NCBI GenBank assembly: GCA_021307315.1
Contig: JAJSPD010000009.1
Span: forward strand, 930,001 to 994,000
Source: Bisporella sp. PMI_857
Lineage: Eukaryota > Ascomycota > Leotiomycetes > Helotiales > Helotiaceae
Direction: 5' to 3'
DNA: 64,000 nucleotides
Shown here one piece after another: positions 36,342 to 46,063 of this stretch. Positions within the stretch are counted from its first letter, which is position 1; each line of letters opens with the position of its first letter. The position numbers were made by a program, and so were the translations under genes. Under the pieces are notes generated by a model. That model was not told the DNA's origin, searched no databases, and worked only from the letters and a program-made list of their open reading frames with translations.

Positions 36342-38059
36342 ATGCCAAGGTATTTTTTAATTGCATCCTTTCAAATGTGATATCTAACCGAAGTAGAGAA
36401 ATTATCACTGTCCAGGCAGGCCAATGCGGCAACAGCAGTACGTTCCAAACTCAGTATACAGGGAAGCTCGAATACATTCTGATGATAGAGAATAGTTGGT
36501 AGCCAGTTCTGGCAGCAGCTATGTGTTGAACATGGTATCAGTCAAGATGGGAATTTGGAAGACTTTGCGACTGAAGGTGGTGATCGGAAGGATGTGTTTT
36601 TCTATCAGTCGGACGACACCCGATATATTCCTCGTGCTATCCTAATAGACCTTGAACCTCGAGTAAATATCTGGATTCGCTCTGTTAAGCGGGGTGCTAA
36701 TAAAATATCTTGCAGGTTATCAATGGGATCCAGACGGGGCCTTACAAGAACATATACAACCCAGAAAACTTTTTTGTGGGTAAGAACGGGGTAGGAGCAG
36801 CTAACAATTGGGGAGATGGATACCAAACGGGAGAAACGGTTCACGAGGATATCATGGAAATGATTGACAGGGAGGCAGATGGTAGTGATTCTCTGGAGGT
36901 GCGTTGCGCTACCATATCTACCCGAAACACCGCCAGCTATTAACTGATTCTGGCCATCGCAGGGTTTTATGATGTTGCATTCAATAGCAGGAGGTACGGG
37001 ATCTGGTCTTGGGTCTTTTCTTTTAGAAAGACTAAATGACCGCTTTCCCAAAAAGATCATCCAGACATACTCGGTGTTCCCAGATACCACAAATTCTGGA
37101 GATGTAGTTGTACACCCTTATAATAGCTTGTTATCGATGAGGAGACTAACACAAAATGCCGATTCGGTTGTGGTACTCGACAATGGTGCTCTATCTCGAA
37201 TTGCTGCTGATCGACTGCATGTTCAAGAACCGTCGTTTCAACAAACGAACCAACTGGTGAGAGCCAGCATCAAGCCATAAACGTAAATTACTAATTTCTA
37301 TAGGTTTCGACGGTCATGTCAGCCAGTACCACCACCCTCAGATATCCCGGCTACATGCACAATGACCTTGTCAGCATAGTTGCTTCTCTCATTCCTACGC
37401 CTCGGTGCCATTTCCTAATGACCTCTTATACGCCTTTCACAGGAGATAGTGTGGAACAAGCGAAAACTGTCCGCAAAACTACCGTCTTGGATGTCATGCG
37501 GCGACTCCTTCAGCCCAAAAATCGAATGGTTTCTACCATTCCTGGCAAGAAGAGTTGCTATATATCAATTTTGAATGTGATACAAGGGGATGTCGACCCG
37601 ACGGATGTCCACAAGAGCCTTCTACGTATTAGGGAACGGCGACTTGCAACATTTATTCCTTGGGGGCCTGCAAGTATTCAGGTAGCTCTGACAAAGAAAA
37701 GTCCATATATACCCATGAATCACCGAGTCAGCGGCCTCATGTTGGCCAACCACACCAGCATTGCTACGGTAAGTTGAATTTCTATCTTGAAGTGCGACAA
37801 GAGCTAATAGTATGACTTATAGCTCTTCAAGCGAATTGTACGGCAATATGATGGAATGAGGAAGCGAAACGCCTTTATGGAAGGTTATAAGCGGACTGCG
37901 CCATTTGCTGAGAATCTGAACGAATTTGATGAGGCGAGAGAAGTCGTTACGGATCTCATAGCTGAATATGAGGCAGCCGAGGATGCTAATTATCTAAATC
38001 CGGATTCAGGCGACAAGTCAGGAGCCGGTGCTGAAGCAGCTGACAAGAGGTTGCCCTAA
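36342..38059 (+). CDS. TUB4: Gamma-tubulin
   Basis: Microtubule-nucleating tubulin of the spindle pole body, 464 aa. The seven exons are 36342-36349, 36397-36437, 36496-36662, 36716-36898, 36963-37256, 37304-37768 and 37823-38059; the first exon is only 8 nt (MPR). Spliced, it begins [20 protein letters not shown], the conserved tubulin start. The nucleotide loop [10 protein letters not shown], the segments [20 protein letters not shown] and [15 protein letters not shown], and the gamma-specific [20 protein letters not shown] and [20 protein letters not shown] are all present. The terminus is a hydrophilic, Ala/Asp/Gly-rich tail ([17 protein letters not shown]). It matches gamma-tubulins in length, and all six introns keep frame. 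Confidence 0.96.
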
Positions 38060-38493
38060 ATGGCAGGATTGGAATGATATGATACCATGAAAGAGTAATT
38101 GCTTGGAGTTGAGGAGTTATGATTGCATTGCAAGTTATCAAGATCAATGAACAGTAACGTGTAGATATTATCCCTACGTGAGCAAGTGTCCGAGGTTTTC
38201 TTAGCATAGCTCATCCTCTCCGGTAAGTGCAGTGAGCGTCTTAATTATTGAAGCAATTTGAGAAGCAAACCCTGTCTGTGATTTATAAACTCTGAGGCAC
38301 AGCCGCCACGCTACATGTTGATTTCCAACAAGTCCCCATTCGTGTCGAAGCGTCAGCCAATCCGAGCCCTAGCGTCGGGTATCGCAGCCATTGACCTAAA
38401 AAGGATGACAATCAGCAAGACGAGATTTTTGTTATAAAATGATGGCCAGTACATCAAGCTGAAATATTTTGTTTGCAATAAGCATCTACAAAC
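38060..38493. other. Intergenic region
   Basis: 3' flank of gamma-tubulin and promoter of the oxidoreductase. Nothing else was seen. Confidence 0.5.
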
Positions 38494-40096
38494 ATGGCAA
38501 CAACCGTCTCAAACTTGGGCAAATTAGAGATTTTTCTCGAAACCCTCCCAGGAATAGATATCCTGACTCCAAATTCTCCCGAATTCAACTTAGCGAAAAC
38601 AGCCTACATTGTTGGGGATAGATCGAGCCCCCTTGCAATCGTTCGGCCTCAGAAAGCTGAACATGTCGCTGCCCTAGTTACATTCTCAACAGCCAACAAC
38701 ATTCAGTTTACAATTCGAGGTGGGGGCAACAACCTTTTCGGCTTGTCTTGCGTCCAAGATGTAAGTTTGTTCACATCAGGACATTCTAGGAAAAATGAGA
38801 AAGTCTTGAGCCTGGATACAATTATGTTAACAGCAAGTCTCCTAGGCTCTCATGATTGACTTGCGGAACATCTCATATGTAGAAGTAGATGATCCAAAAT
38901 CGACAGCTAGAGTTGGTGGAGGAATCCTGTTTAGCAAACTTGCGTCAATCTTGTCAGAGAATGGGCTTGCCTGCGCTATGGGAAGTATCCCATTCATAGG
39001 ATATGCTGGTTGGGCCATGTATGGTGGATATGGGTCATTCTCTGCAAATTATGGTATAGTATATCTGATTGCTCTCGGGGGCCGAAGCTACCTGAAAAGG
39101 CAAGATCATTATTTAAACAAGTACTAACCATGTGTGTGGACGGTAGGGCTTGGTGTTGATAATATCCTTGCAGCAAAAGTCGTTAATTGGGAGGGAAAGA
39201 TAGTTGACGCAGATGAAAATATGTTGAAAGGGATCCGCGGAGCAGGAGGATTTATTGGAGTCATCGTAGAGCTTACTATCAAAGTCTATCCTCTCAAAGA
39301 TGTACGTCTTCCATTCTCGCACCAATTTCAGGTAGAAGCTCATGCGGTACAGATCCTAGCTGGGCTCCTTATTTATGATTCTCAAGATCTCAAGAGCACT
39401 ATCAAGAATTTCAATTCTGGGTACCAGGAGCTGCTGGCAAAAGAAGATTTGTCTAAGCTGAACGTTCAGGAACTAATTGTGAACACGCCACATGGGAAGG
39501 TACTCGCTCTTGGTTTTTTGTACAGTTCAGATGATATCGAGAGAGGTCAGAGCCTGCTCGCTCAGATCGAAGCGCTTGGAACCGTGGTAATGAATACGGT
39601 GTCCAGAAATACAATCAGTGCATATATGGACTCTATGGCAAAGCTCGTTCCAGCACATGCATATGGCTCTCTGAGAACCATTAGTCTTCGTTCGCTGACG
39701 GAGGAGGTCTTGGATCTCATAGTTAGCAATTGTGAGAAGATGCCTACGGCTAACGGCAACGGCTTCTGCATGCACGAACTACGGGGACCATCATCGAAGC
39801 CTAAGAGCGATTCTGTATTCGCAGCCAGGGAACCTCATTACGTGATAGAGATTATTGGTACCCCAGAAGATGAGCAATATGTCAAAGAAGCCTATGAATG
39901 GATGACCAAATTTCAAAGCGACTTACAGGCAAGCGACCCTGCCAATATTGTGTCTGGAACCTACCTCTCTTTAACGACACCAGAGGAGTTTGACTTGCGC
40001 AAGATCTATGGGAATCATACCGAAACAGTTCTGGAGTTGAAGAAAAAATATGACCCTCACAACGTTTTCAATCTGTCAATACCCAATGTAATATAA
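38494..40096 (+). CDS. FAD-linked oxidoreductase (berberine-bridge/PCMH-type)
   Basis: FAD-dependent oxidase or dehydrogenase of the PCMH (BBE-like) family, common in fungal secondary metabolism. The exons are 38494-38760, 38846-39053, 39147-39301 and 39353-40096, giving about 457 aa. The segment 39302-39352 is a 51-nt in-frame, stop-free intron. The FAD domain shows AIVRPQKAEHVAALVTFS, FTIRGGGNNLFG and VGGGILFSKL; GYAGWAMYGGYGSFSANYGLGVDNI is made by a splice. The C-terminal BBE block KKYDPHNVFNLSIPNVI closes it. There is no signal peptide, so it is probably intracellular. The position of the usual flavin-linking His in the RGGGH motif is Asn. The only neighbours in its direction are housekeeping genes, so no cluster is apparent. 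Confidence 0.88.
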
Positions 40097-40352
40097 TCTT
40101 TCGGAAGGAATAGCCTTCTGACCTAAGGAATTGCGCTGCATTAGATTGAATATGCGTATAAATATTCGGTACGTTAGGAGAGAAGAGGCTATTTGCTCTC
40201 AGGAAACCTATTATATATTCAATAATAGAATCCACGACTCAAAAGACAATGGTGATACCCTTCTGCATGACGGAGTTTACATACAAAGCTCTGTGCTGAC
40301 CCTCGTTCAAACCTAATATAGGAAGTAGGCATAAGAGGTCTTCCCTAATCCT

Positions 40353-40897
40353 TCAATACCAGAACACACCTTTAGTATTGCGACACAATTTCCCCTCCGC
40401 TTTCATATCACTCATTACTACCTTGAGCCGTGCAATTACCACTTTCACATACTCTGGCCCTAGAGGAGGAGCTGGTAGGTTCGTGTCGAGTCGAAACCAG
40501 GGAACGTCAACATCACAAGATGCACGCATCAGCTCTGTGCCTTCATCGTCATAGCCTCCTCCAAGAACGACAGCAACAGGTGGCTTTGAGTAGTTTTTGG
40601 TTCCCAGTTCAGGATCTGCAGTTGATGGCTCACCCCTGAGCAAACGGGGATGTCGGTCTGCCCAGCAGCTGAAGTCAAGATGAAGTAAACAACTGAAAGG
40701 TCCGTGTTAGCCACTTCTTGATGCATCACTCATTTAGTAAATGGGAGGAGTATGTCTTGTTGTCATGCCATGGCAAATCTATGATTGTTTCGATAGCTAC
40801 TTTGCATACCTTCGTGCTCAGGTTTGAGCAATTCAATAACTTTCTCGCCAATCACTGTTGTTTTTCCACAGAGAACAATGGGGAGCTGCTCCGCCAT
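40353..40897 (-). pseudogene. Conserved fungal hypothetical protein, frameshifted
   Basis: Exon 1 is 40897-40810 (MAEQLPIVLCGKTTVIGEKV). A GT-AG intron (40809-40693) leads to exon 2, VVYFILTSAAGQTDIPV. At about 40640-40652 the frame breaks. The family-like sequence resumes in another frame as LLRGEPSTADPELGTKNYSK and runs to KGVFWY, stop at 40353. The pieces look like the start, middle and end of one small conserved fungal protein of about 155 aa (function unknown to me; the family recognition is from memory). A single missing base explains the break, and no plausible intron does. It may be a true pseudogene next to a repeat-rich island, or an assembly error. Confidence 0.6.
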
Positions 40898-41054
40898 GAT
40901 TTCTTGAGACAAAGCGAATCTCTTGACGATATTATGTTATAAATGACGGCACCCGTACTGTATAACACTATCCACATAGATGCGCCAGCGTTAGGGAGCC
41001 CACTTCGGCCCCTCTAACGCACGTATTGCGATAGCGCTATAAATAGATCAAAAT

Positions 41055-41170
41055 TTGGCTCCTTTATGCTGGTGCATCCGTTGCGCTGGGGCTTGACAGA
41101 CGCTGGCGTTGATAAAGAAGCAGATATTGGCTCTCTCACGCTTGCGCATCCGTTGCGCTGGTGCTTGACA
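41055..41170 (+). repeat. Direct repeat, two 44-bp copies
   Basis: Copies at 41055-41098 and 41127-41170 share about 37 of 44 bases around the core GCATCCGTTGCGCTGG. Five of the seven differences are T in the first copy against C in the second, or the reverse. Confidence 0.7.
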
Positions 41171-41746
41171 CATGCTTGAAAGCTACGTCGTTAGCACAAT
41201 CCCAGCTTCGAAGAAGCTGAGCTGTCAAAGAGTCACGTGGAATAAAACACTATTATATAAGCGTGAAAGCCTGGTGTCACCCAGGGCAATCCGATGCTAA
41301 CTTCCTCTCTAAATAGTGGGCTGGCACAAGTAGTAAGCTCGCACAAGTGATGCAATGATAAGCTCTGAATCTGGATCATTTGGACTTGCGGGGCCGGCCC
41401 GTTATGTGGATCAGGGATGTGATCGTAGCTTACCCCACCTAAAATTGATGGTATCACTTTTTCAAAAATAGCTGGGGAGTATACTAGGAGCCTTGACGTG
41501 AATTTTTGACAACAGGATTTTGAGGGGTTATACGTTGTTAGTGATCAACAATGTTAAGCTTAATGAGGCGGTGAATGAGTCATGCCCCATTTATTTCCAG
41601 GACTTCATGTAGGGAACGGGTCAACTACTCCTTGAATTGGAAGGCGCATTATTCGGATGGCGATCTATGAAAACAGCAGTACCAACATCTCTTTAGTACT
41701 CAAATATTATTTGTACATTAAGAATATTAGTACTAAAGTACAGTAG

Positions 41747-41766
41747 AAGGCGAATTGGGTGTCGCT
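41747..41766 (+). repeat. Left arm of 20-bp perfect inverted repeat
   Basis: Reads AAGGCGAATTGGGTGTCGCT; its exact complement is at 44631-44650. Confidence 0.9.
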
Positions 41767-41949
41767 GGGTTTATAACTTAGTTAACTTTTTTAAATAGAC
41801 TGGGGAGTAAGGCCATGTGGCTTGGCAGACAAATGTATAGTACAGATTAGTTTAGTAACTTATATAAATTTACACCTATTAACTGTAAAGCAGAAAGCCA
41901 ACCCCTTTTTTTGGTACCTGAAAAAGTCCTAGGTGAAGTGCAAGAGCAC

Positions 41950-44105
41950 CTAATTCCTTGCTCTTTTGGAGCTAGTCTGGGCCCTTTCATCATCAGAACA
42001 TTCTCGTTTAAAGGAGAACATTTGGCCACCATGATCGTCAGCAAGGCTGATCCTGAAAATTCTACAGTCTGGTGATTCTGTTTGTGTTTGCAGCTGCTCT
42101 GTATCTCCCTGGGCGATATTTTCACTACCCTGAGCAGTTGGTGTATTCTTTGCACTTGTTCCTGTGCCTTCTCGGCCATTGTGTGAAGGGGAATGGCTAT
42201 TAAATGTCAATACATTTGCGTTGTTTGGCTTTGGCATGAGTGCAGGACGTATAGGACGTATAGGACGTGTAGGACTCTGCTGACTCAGGCTGGGCTTAAA
42301 GGGTCGGTTGCGCGCAGCGTGTCCTAAGTGTGGATATTGGCTGATCTTCAAAGCTGCCGGAGTATTGGAAGGCCTTGCATGAGTTTTGCGTGGGGATTCT
42401 TGATGCCAGGCCTGACCTGGTGTCTCGGTCGGTCTGGTTGTTGTTTCGAAAACAGAAGAGTGACTTCTTTCAATGCTTACCGGCACTCCCATTATCAATG
42501 CTCTATTACTCTCGTTATGTTGCTTGAACTCGGCAATTAAGGCATCACATTCGTCGGACACGATCATCGCTTTATGTATGGCAATATTAGCTGCTGCTTC
42601 AACCTCTTCTCTTTTCTGTTCCGAAGCAGCATATTTCCTGTTCAGTTCTTCATTCTCCCGCTCCAAACGGTCGCATTTCGTTCTCATTTCTTTGTTTTGC
42701 TGTTCCAAAGCGGCATATTTCCTTGTCGTTTCCTTGTCTTTTTGTTCTAAACCGCCGCATATCGTTTTCATTTCTTTGACCTCCAGTTGCTTTTCTTCGA
42801 GCTTCTCCAACAAGACCTCAGTGTTCAGGTTAGCCGACTTGTGCTGTTTCTTTGTTTCTCTCATTGATCTATGGGTATCTTCAATCTTCATTTTCAGGTC
42901 CATATTGCTGTTCTCTAGGTTTTTGTTCAAAGTTTGTAGCTCTAACACCTCCAGTTGCAACTTTTTAAGCTTTGTAGGATATTTCAGCAACTGGCGGGTC
43001 ATATGCAGATAACTTGCGAAGTCGCCAGAGTTGGAGCTTTCGTCCACAACCACAGTGCTTCCGCTGTCGAAGTCGTCATCATGCTCGTCATCATTATGTG
43101 GCTCATTTTCCTCGTCATCTTCGTCATCTGAGCTAGGAACCATTGTATTACCACGCCGCTGTGCAGCTTTCGTAGCTTTGGTATCTTCCTTAAAGGTCTT
43201 CTCGCGAGACGCTGACGATGAGCTTGATCGCAGACTCTGTAAAGCGGTTAAGGCCAATTGTTTCAAGGTCTACGGGCCGACTCACCTCAATTTGAATGAG
43301 CTTCAATGATCCGTTTTTCAATACATCTATTGAAGCTTTCAAATCTTTGTCACTCCATTTCCACAACAATCTCTGATGTGGAAATTTGTGAAACTCTTCT
43401 CGCCATGGAAATTCCCACCTCCAGCCTCTAAGACCAGCAGAACCGTCCCCGACGAGACACTTTTGAAGATCCTTTATGGGTCTGCCTGTATGTTCCACTG
43501 TGTATTTTGTCAGCAGCCTTTGTAGTTGAATAGACAGCTACCAAGACATACGGATATGCTTTCTGAACGCATCTTCTGCGGCCCTTGCAAGCTGAAATTT
43601 GGGTTCATCTAGGTCTGGCGCTTTTTCCCAGTCCTCGATATATAATTCGTCACTCTCGAGAGCGTCGAAACACTCTAGAAGTTGGATTGGGCTCCACAAA
43701 CTCAGTTTACCTACAGGGAAGCCTGTATATCCGTTGAAGGCCCACTTGAAATGATTTGGCGCAACCGGGTCATCGTTTTGGGGTAAGAAATATGACCCCA
43801 TGGAAACAGCTTTTGACTTGAAAATTTGTCGACCGACTGCGCGTTCTAGAAGAGAAACCGAATTGGTAAGACTTGAGTTTACGATACACAGAGTAGAGAG
43901 AATCACCAATGTGCTTTACCAACAGCTCTCGCATCGCTCCTTGGAGGTCTTTCTTCCATTCGCTTGTACACGGCCGTTTTTGATCGAGGAGAAACTTCAC
44001 TCTGTCATATATCATTTGGAATGTCTCTTTTGTCCGATGATCCCAATGGTTATTCGAATCTCCATCTCGACAACAACGTTCGCATTCAGCAGTAGCCGAA
44101 GACAT
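41950..44105 (-). CDS. Coiled-coil protein of unknown family
   Basis: Predicted 663-aa protein from four exons: 44105-43907, 43845-43552, 43497-43286 and 43236-41950. All junctions are GT-AG and in frame. Residues 1-235 form a compact-looking region with Trp and Cys (TAECERCCRDGDSNNHWDHR, WAFNGYTGFPVGKLSLWSPI, GWRWEFPWREEFHKFPHQRL). A Ser-rich patch and an acidic stretch (SSDDEDDEENEPHNDDEHDD) follow. A long coiled coil of about 160 residues comes next (LKKLQLEVLELQTLNKNLEN to NEELNRKYAASEQKREEVEA). The C-terminal third is polar and disordered, with a tandem TRPIRPIRPA, ending in a basic SSKRARN that may be a nuclear signal. I do not recognise the family. Its place inside an inverted-repeat pair in an AT-rich island suggests an accessory gene. 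Confidence 0.7.
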
Positions 44106-44278
44106 GATGAGGACGGTTCAAGCTCAGGAATAAAGAACTCGAATATGAAATAATTCTATGCAAAGTATGATCCAGTGGAATGATGTTAGACGAAAAAGAG
44201 AGAGCGGCTGGCACAAATGATAGCTCGCCTGGGGCTCGGGGGGACTTCATACAACTGTGAATCTCCATAGCAACAGGC

Positions 44279-44490
44279 GTCAAACGTCTGTGCAAGCGCT
44301 AAGCAGGGGTCAGATGTTACCTAGCAACGGTATCATTATTCTATTAGTGACTTTTCAGGCTATTTAGGCCTTATCTAGAGGCTTGCAACTCCATAACCAT
44401 CGTTATAACCAATTCCTTTTCAGCACTTGATTGCTGAAGCCGTTGCTGGGCAACATCTGATCCCTGCTTGGCGCTGGCACAGACTTTGAT
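44279..44490. repeat. Imperfect inverted repeat, about 52-bp arms
   Basis: The arms at 44279-44331 and 44439-44490 are complementary at roughly 43 of 51 positions (core AAGCAGGGxTCAGATGTTxCCxAGCAACGG). They flank a spacer of about 107 bp. The geometry resembles a short MITE or a hairpin-forming promoter repeat. Confidence 0.75.
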
Positions 44491-44630
44491 GTACGCTTCC
44501 GTAGAGGGCAAGCCATCAGATACGCCCATGTTTGGGCTCATCCCCTCAGCTCACTTTGGGATAATTATTCGTACAGCACAGCCACAAGTGTTTAAAAATG
44601 GGCCTCGCTAAAAATAATTAACTAAAAACA

Positions 44631-44650
44631 AGCGACACCCAATTCGCCTT
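44631..44650 (-). repeat. Right arm of 20-bp perfect inverted repeat
   Basis: Reads AGCGACACCCAATTCGCCTT on the plus strand, the exact complement of 41747-41766. Confidence 0.9.
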
Positions 44651-46063
44651 GTCCCGACAAGCTCTTCTTTAATTCAAATTTTTTAGAAGAAGGCTTAGGT
44701 AATGTTAATGTTAGTATTGCCCCCAGGAAGTGTATGGATAAACTTATATATCCATGTACCAAAGATCTGACACGTGCATTAGTGGCGTAGCATCAGTCTA
44801 CCCCACATATCGCCAAGCTCAAATGCCGTGACATCGCCTCTGATTCGTCTTTAAAACGAACCAAACCAATGGAGTGGAAACAGCGCTGATCAGTCCAGTT
44901 AATGTCAAGTCCAACTGGCAACTTTAACTCGTTCAATATATCAAGTCTGGAGTGAATTTATTCCCACACGATTGAGGGAACGCCAAGACTTCCATTTCAA
45001 TGCTTTTTATTAAGTATAAACTGCAAAAGCTGCTTCACCGATGGTATGTTAATTATTGAACACCAATAAGCCGATTTTCCAGGCTAGTACGTCAGCCGTC
45101 GAAACCTCCTTGAAAATAGTAGCTCTAAATTGGAATTTTGCCCAGATATTTGAAAGCGACCCTGATTTGTCTGTTCTACTCCTATGGATAGGCTCTATAG
45201 AGTCATGTTGTTATGACAATGGAAATACTGAAAATCTAGGGATGACTCCTCAACTAATCGCGGCTTGAGTGCCCACATTGATGCATCTGGGATCACATTC
45301 CTTGAGTAGTTCTGCACATAGCTCCCCAGCTTGTTTCCCTTAGTATCTCTTGAGTTGGAGTTGTGAGGTTCACTGGCCAGAACGGAGCATGCTGCAAGTC
45401 TTGACAAGTGTAACCCGTATCGTTCAGGGGTTCGCTTAATACCCGAAACTCGGGGGAGGTTGTACGAATGCTTAGGTCGTTGTTGAAGAACAAAATGAAA
45501 ACTGGACACCGTTGAGCAAGATGAATGCATTATTAGGATGCCTTGCAGGATACGCCAGAAGCCGAAATAAGACGAATTAGCTCAGGACAAAGTTGGCTAA
45601 TATGCATAGTCTTCTGGCCTAGCACAATCTTACTTTGACCGTCCCTAGTCAGCTAAGAACCACTGGTTTGGACCTACACAGGTGCCATGCTTGACGCCTA
45701 CAAGAAAAACCTCCATATATTTTTTGAAAGCTCCACCTCGTGTAGATAGCTCACGATTTTTGGGGAAAATACAATATGTGACTAGGTGCTTTTGGTCCTT
45801 ACAGAAGAACATCTCGCACAAGAAATGCGGATACGATCTGATATGACACTTTGGTAGTTATACTTATAGGCATTTTCTCAAAAGGGGCCACCTATTACAT
45901 TGACGAAAGGAAGTGGGTGATTTACTTGTCTTGGAATTGATATCACATTGCCAAGAACTGAAACCTGGGGTTGCCAAAATCGCGTCTCCCCAAATTTCGG
46001 CTGCGTCCGCGTCAACCCTCGAGCTTTTGGAATTTGCTTACCTAGCACTTCTTGCAACGACAA

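Larger units (their letters stand above)
40898..41949. other. AT-rich accessory intergenic region with repeats
   Basis: No gene was recognised. It contains the 44-bp direct repeats at 41055 and 41127 and the left copy of the 20-bp inverted repeat at 41747. It separates the broken conserved gene from the coiled-coil gene. Confidence 0.55.
41747..44650. mobile_element. Candidate TIR-bounded element carrying a coiled-coil gene
   Basis: A perfect 20-bp inverted repeat (AAGGCGAATTGGGTGTCGCT and its complement) lies at 41747-41766 and 44631-44650; TAGTTAA recurs a little further inward on both sides. The 2.9-kb interval contains one complete intron-bearing gene (41950-44105, minus) and a further palindromic repeat at 44279-44490. 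No transposase and no obvious target-site duplication are visible. It could therefore be a non-autonomous or decayed DNA element with a captured gene, or an unrelated repeat pair. The call rests on the repeat geometry alone. Confidence 0.35.
44106..46063. other. AT-rich accessory intergenic region with inverted repeats
   Basis: No gene was recognised over 1.96 kb. It contains the palindromic repeat 44279-44490 and the right arm of the 20-bp inverted repeat. Beyond 44650 the sequence is featureless up to MGS1. Confidence 0.55.

Noticed and set aside
38494..40096. A secondary-metabolite gene cluster around the FAD oxidoreductase
   Set aside because: The neighbours are gamma-tubulin, a broken conserved gene and a repeat island; no core synthase is nearby.
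41747..44650. Classification as a Tc1/mariner, hAT or Helitron element
   Set aside because: No transposase or helicase motifs, no TA or 8-bp target duplication and no Helitron ends were found; only the inverted repeat is evident.
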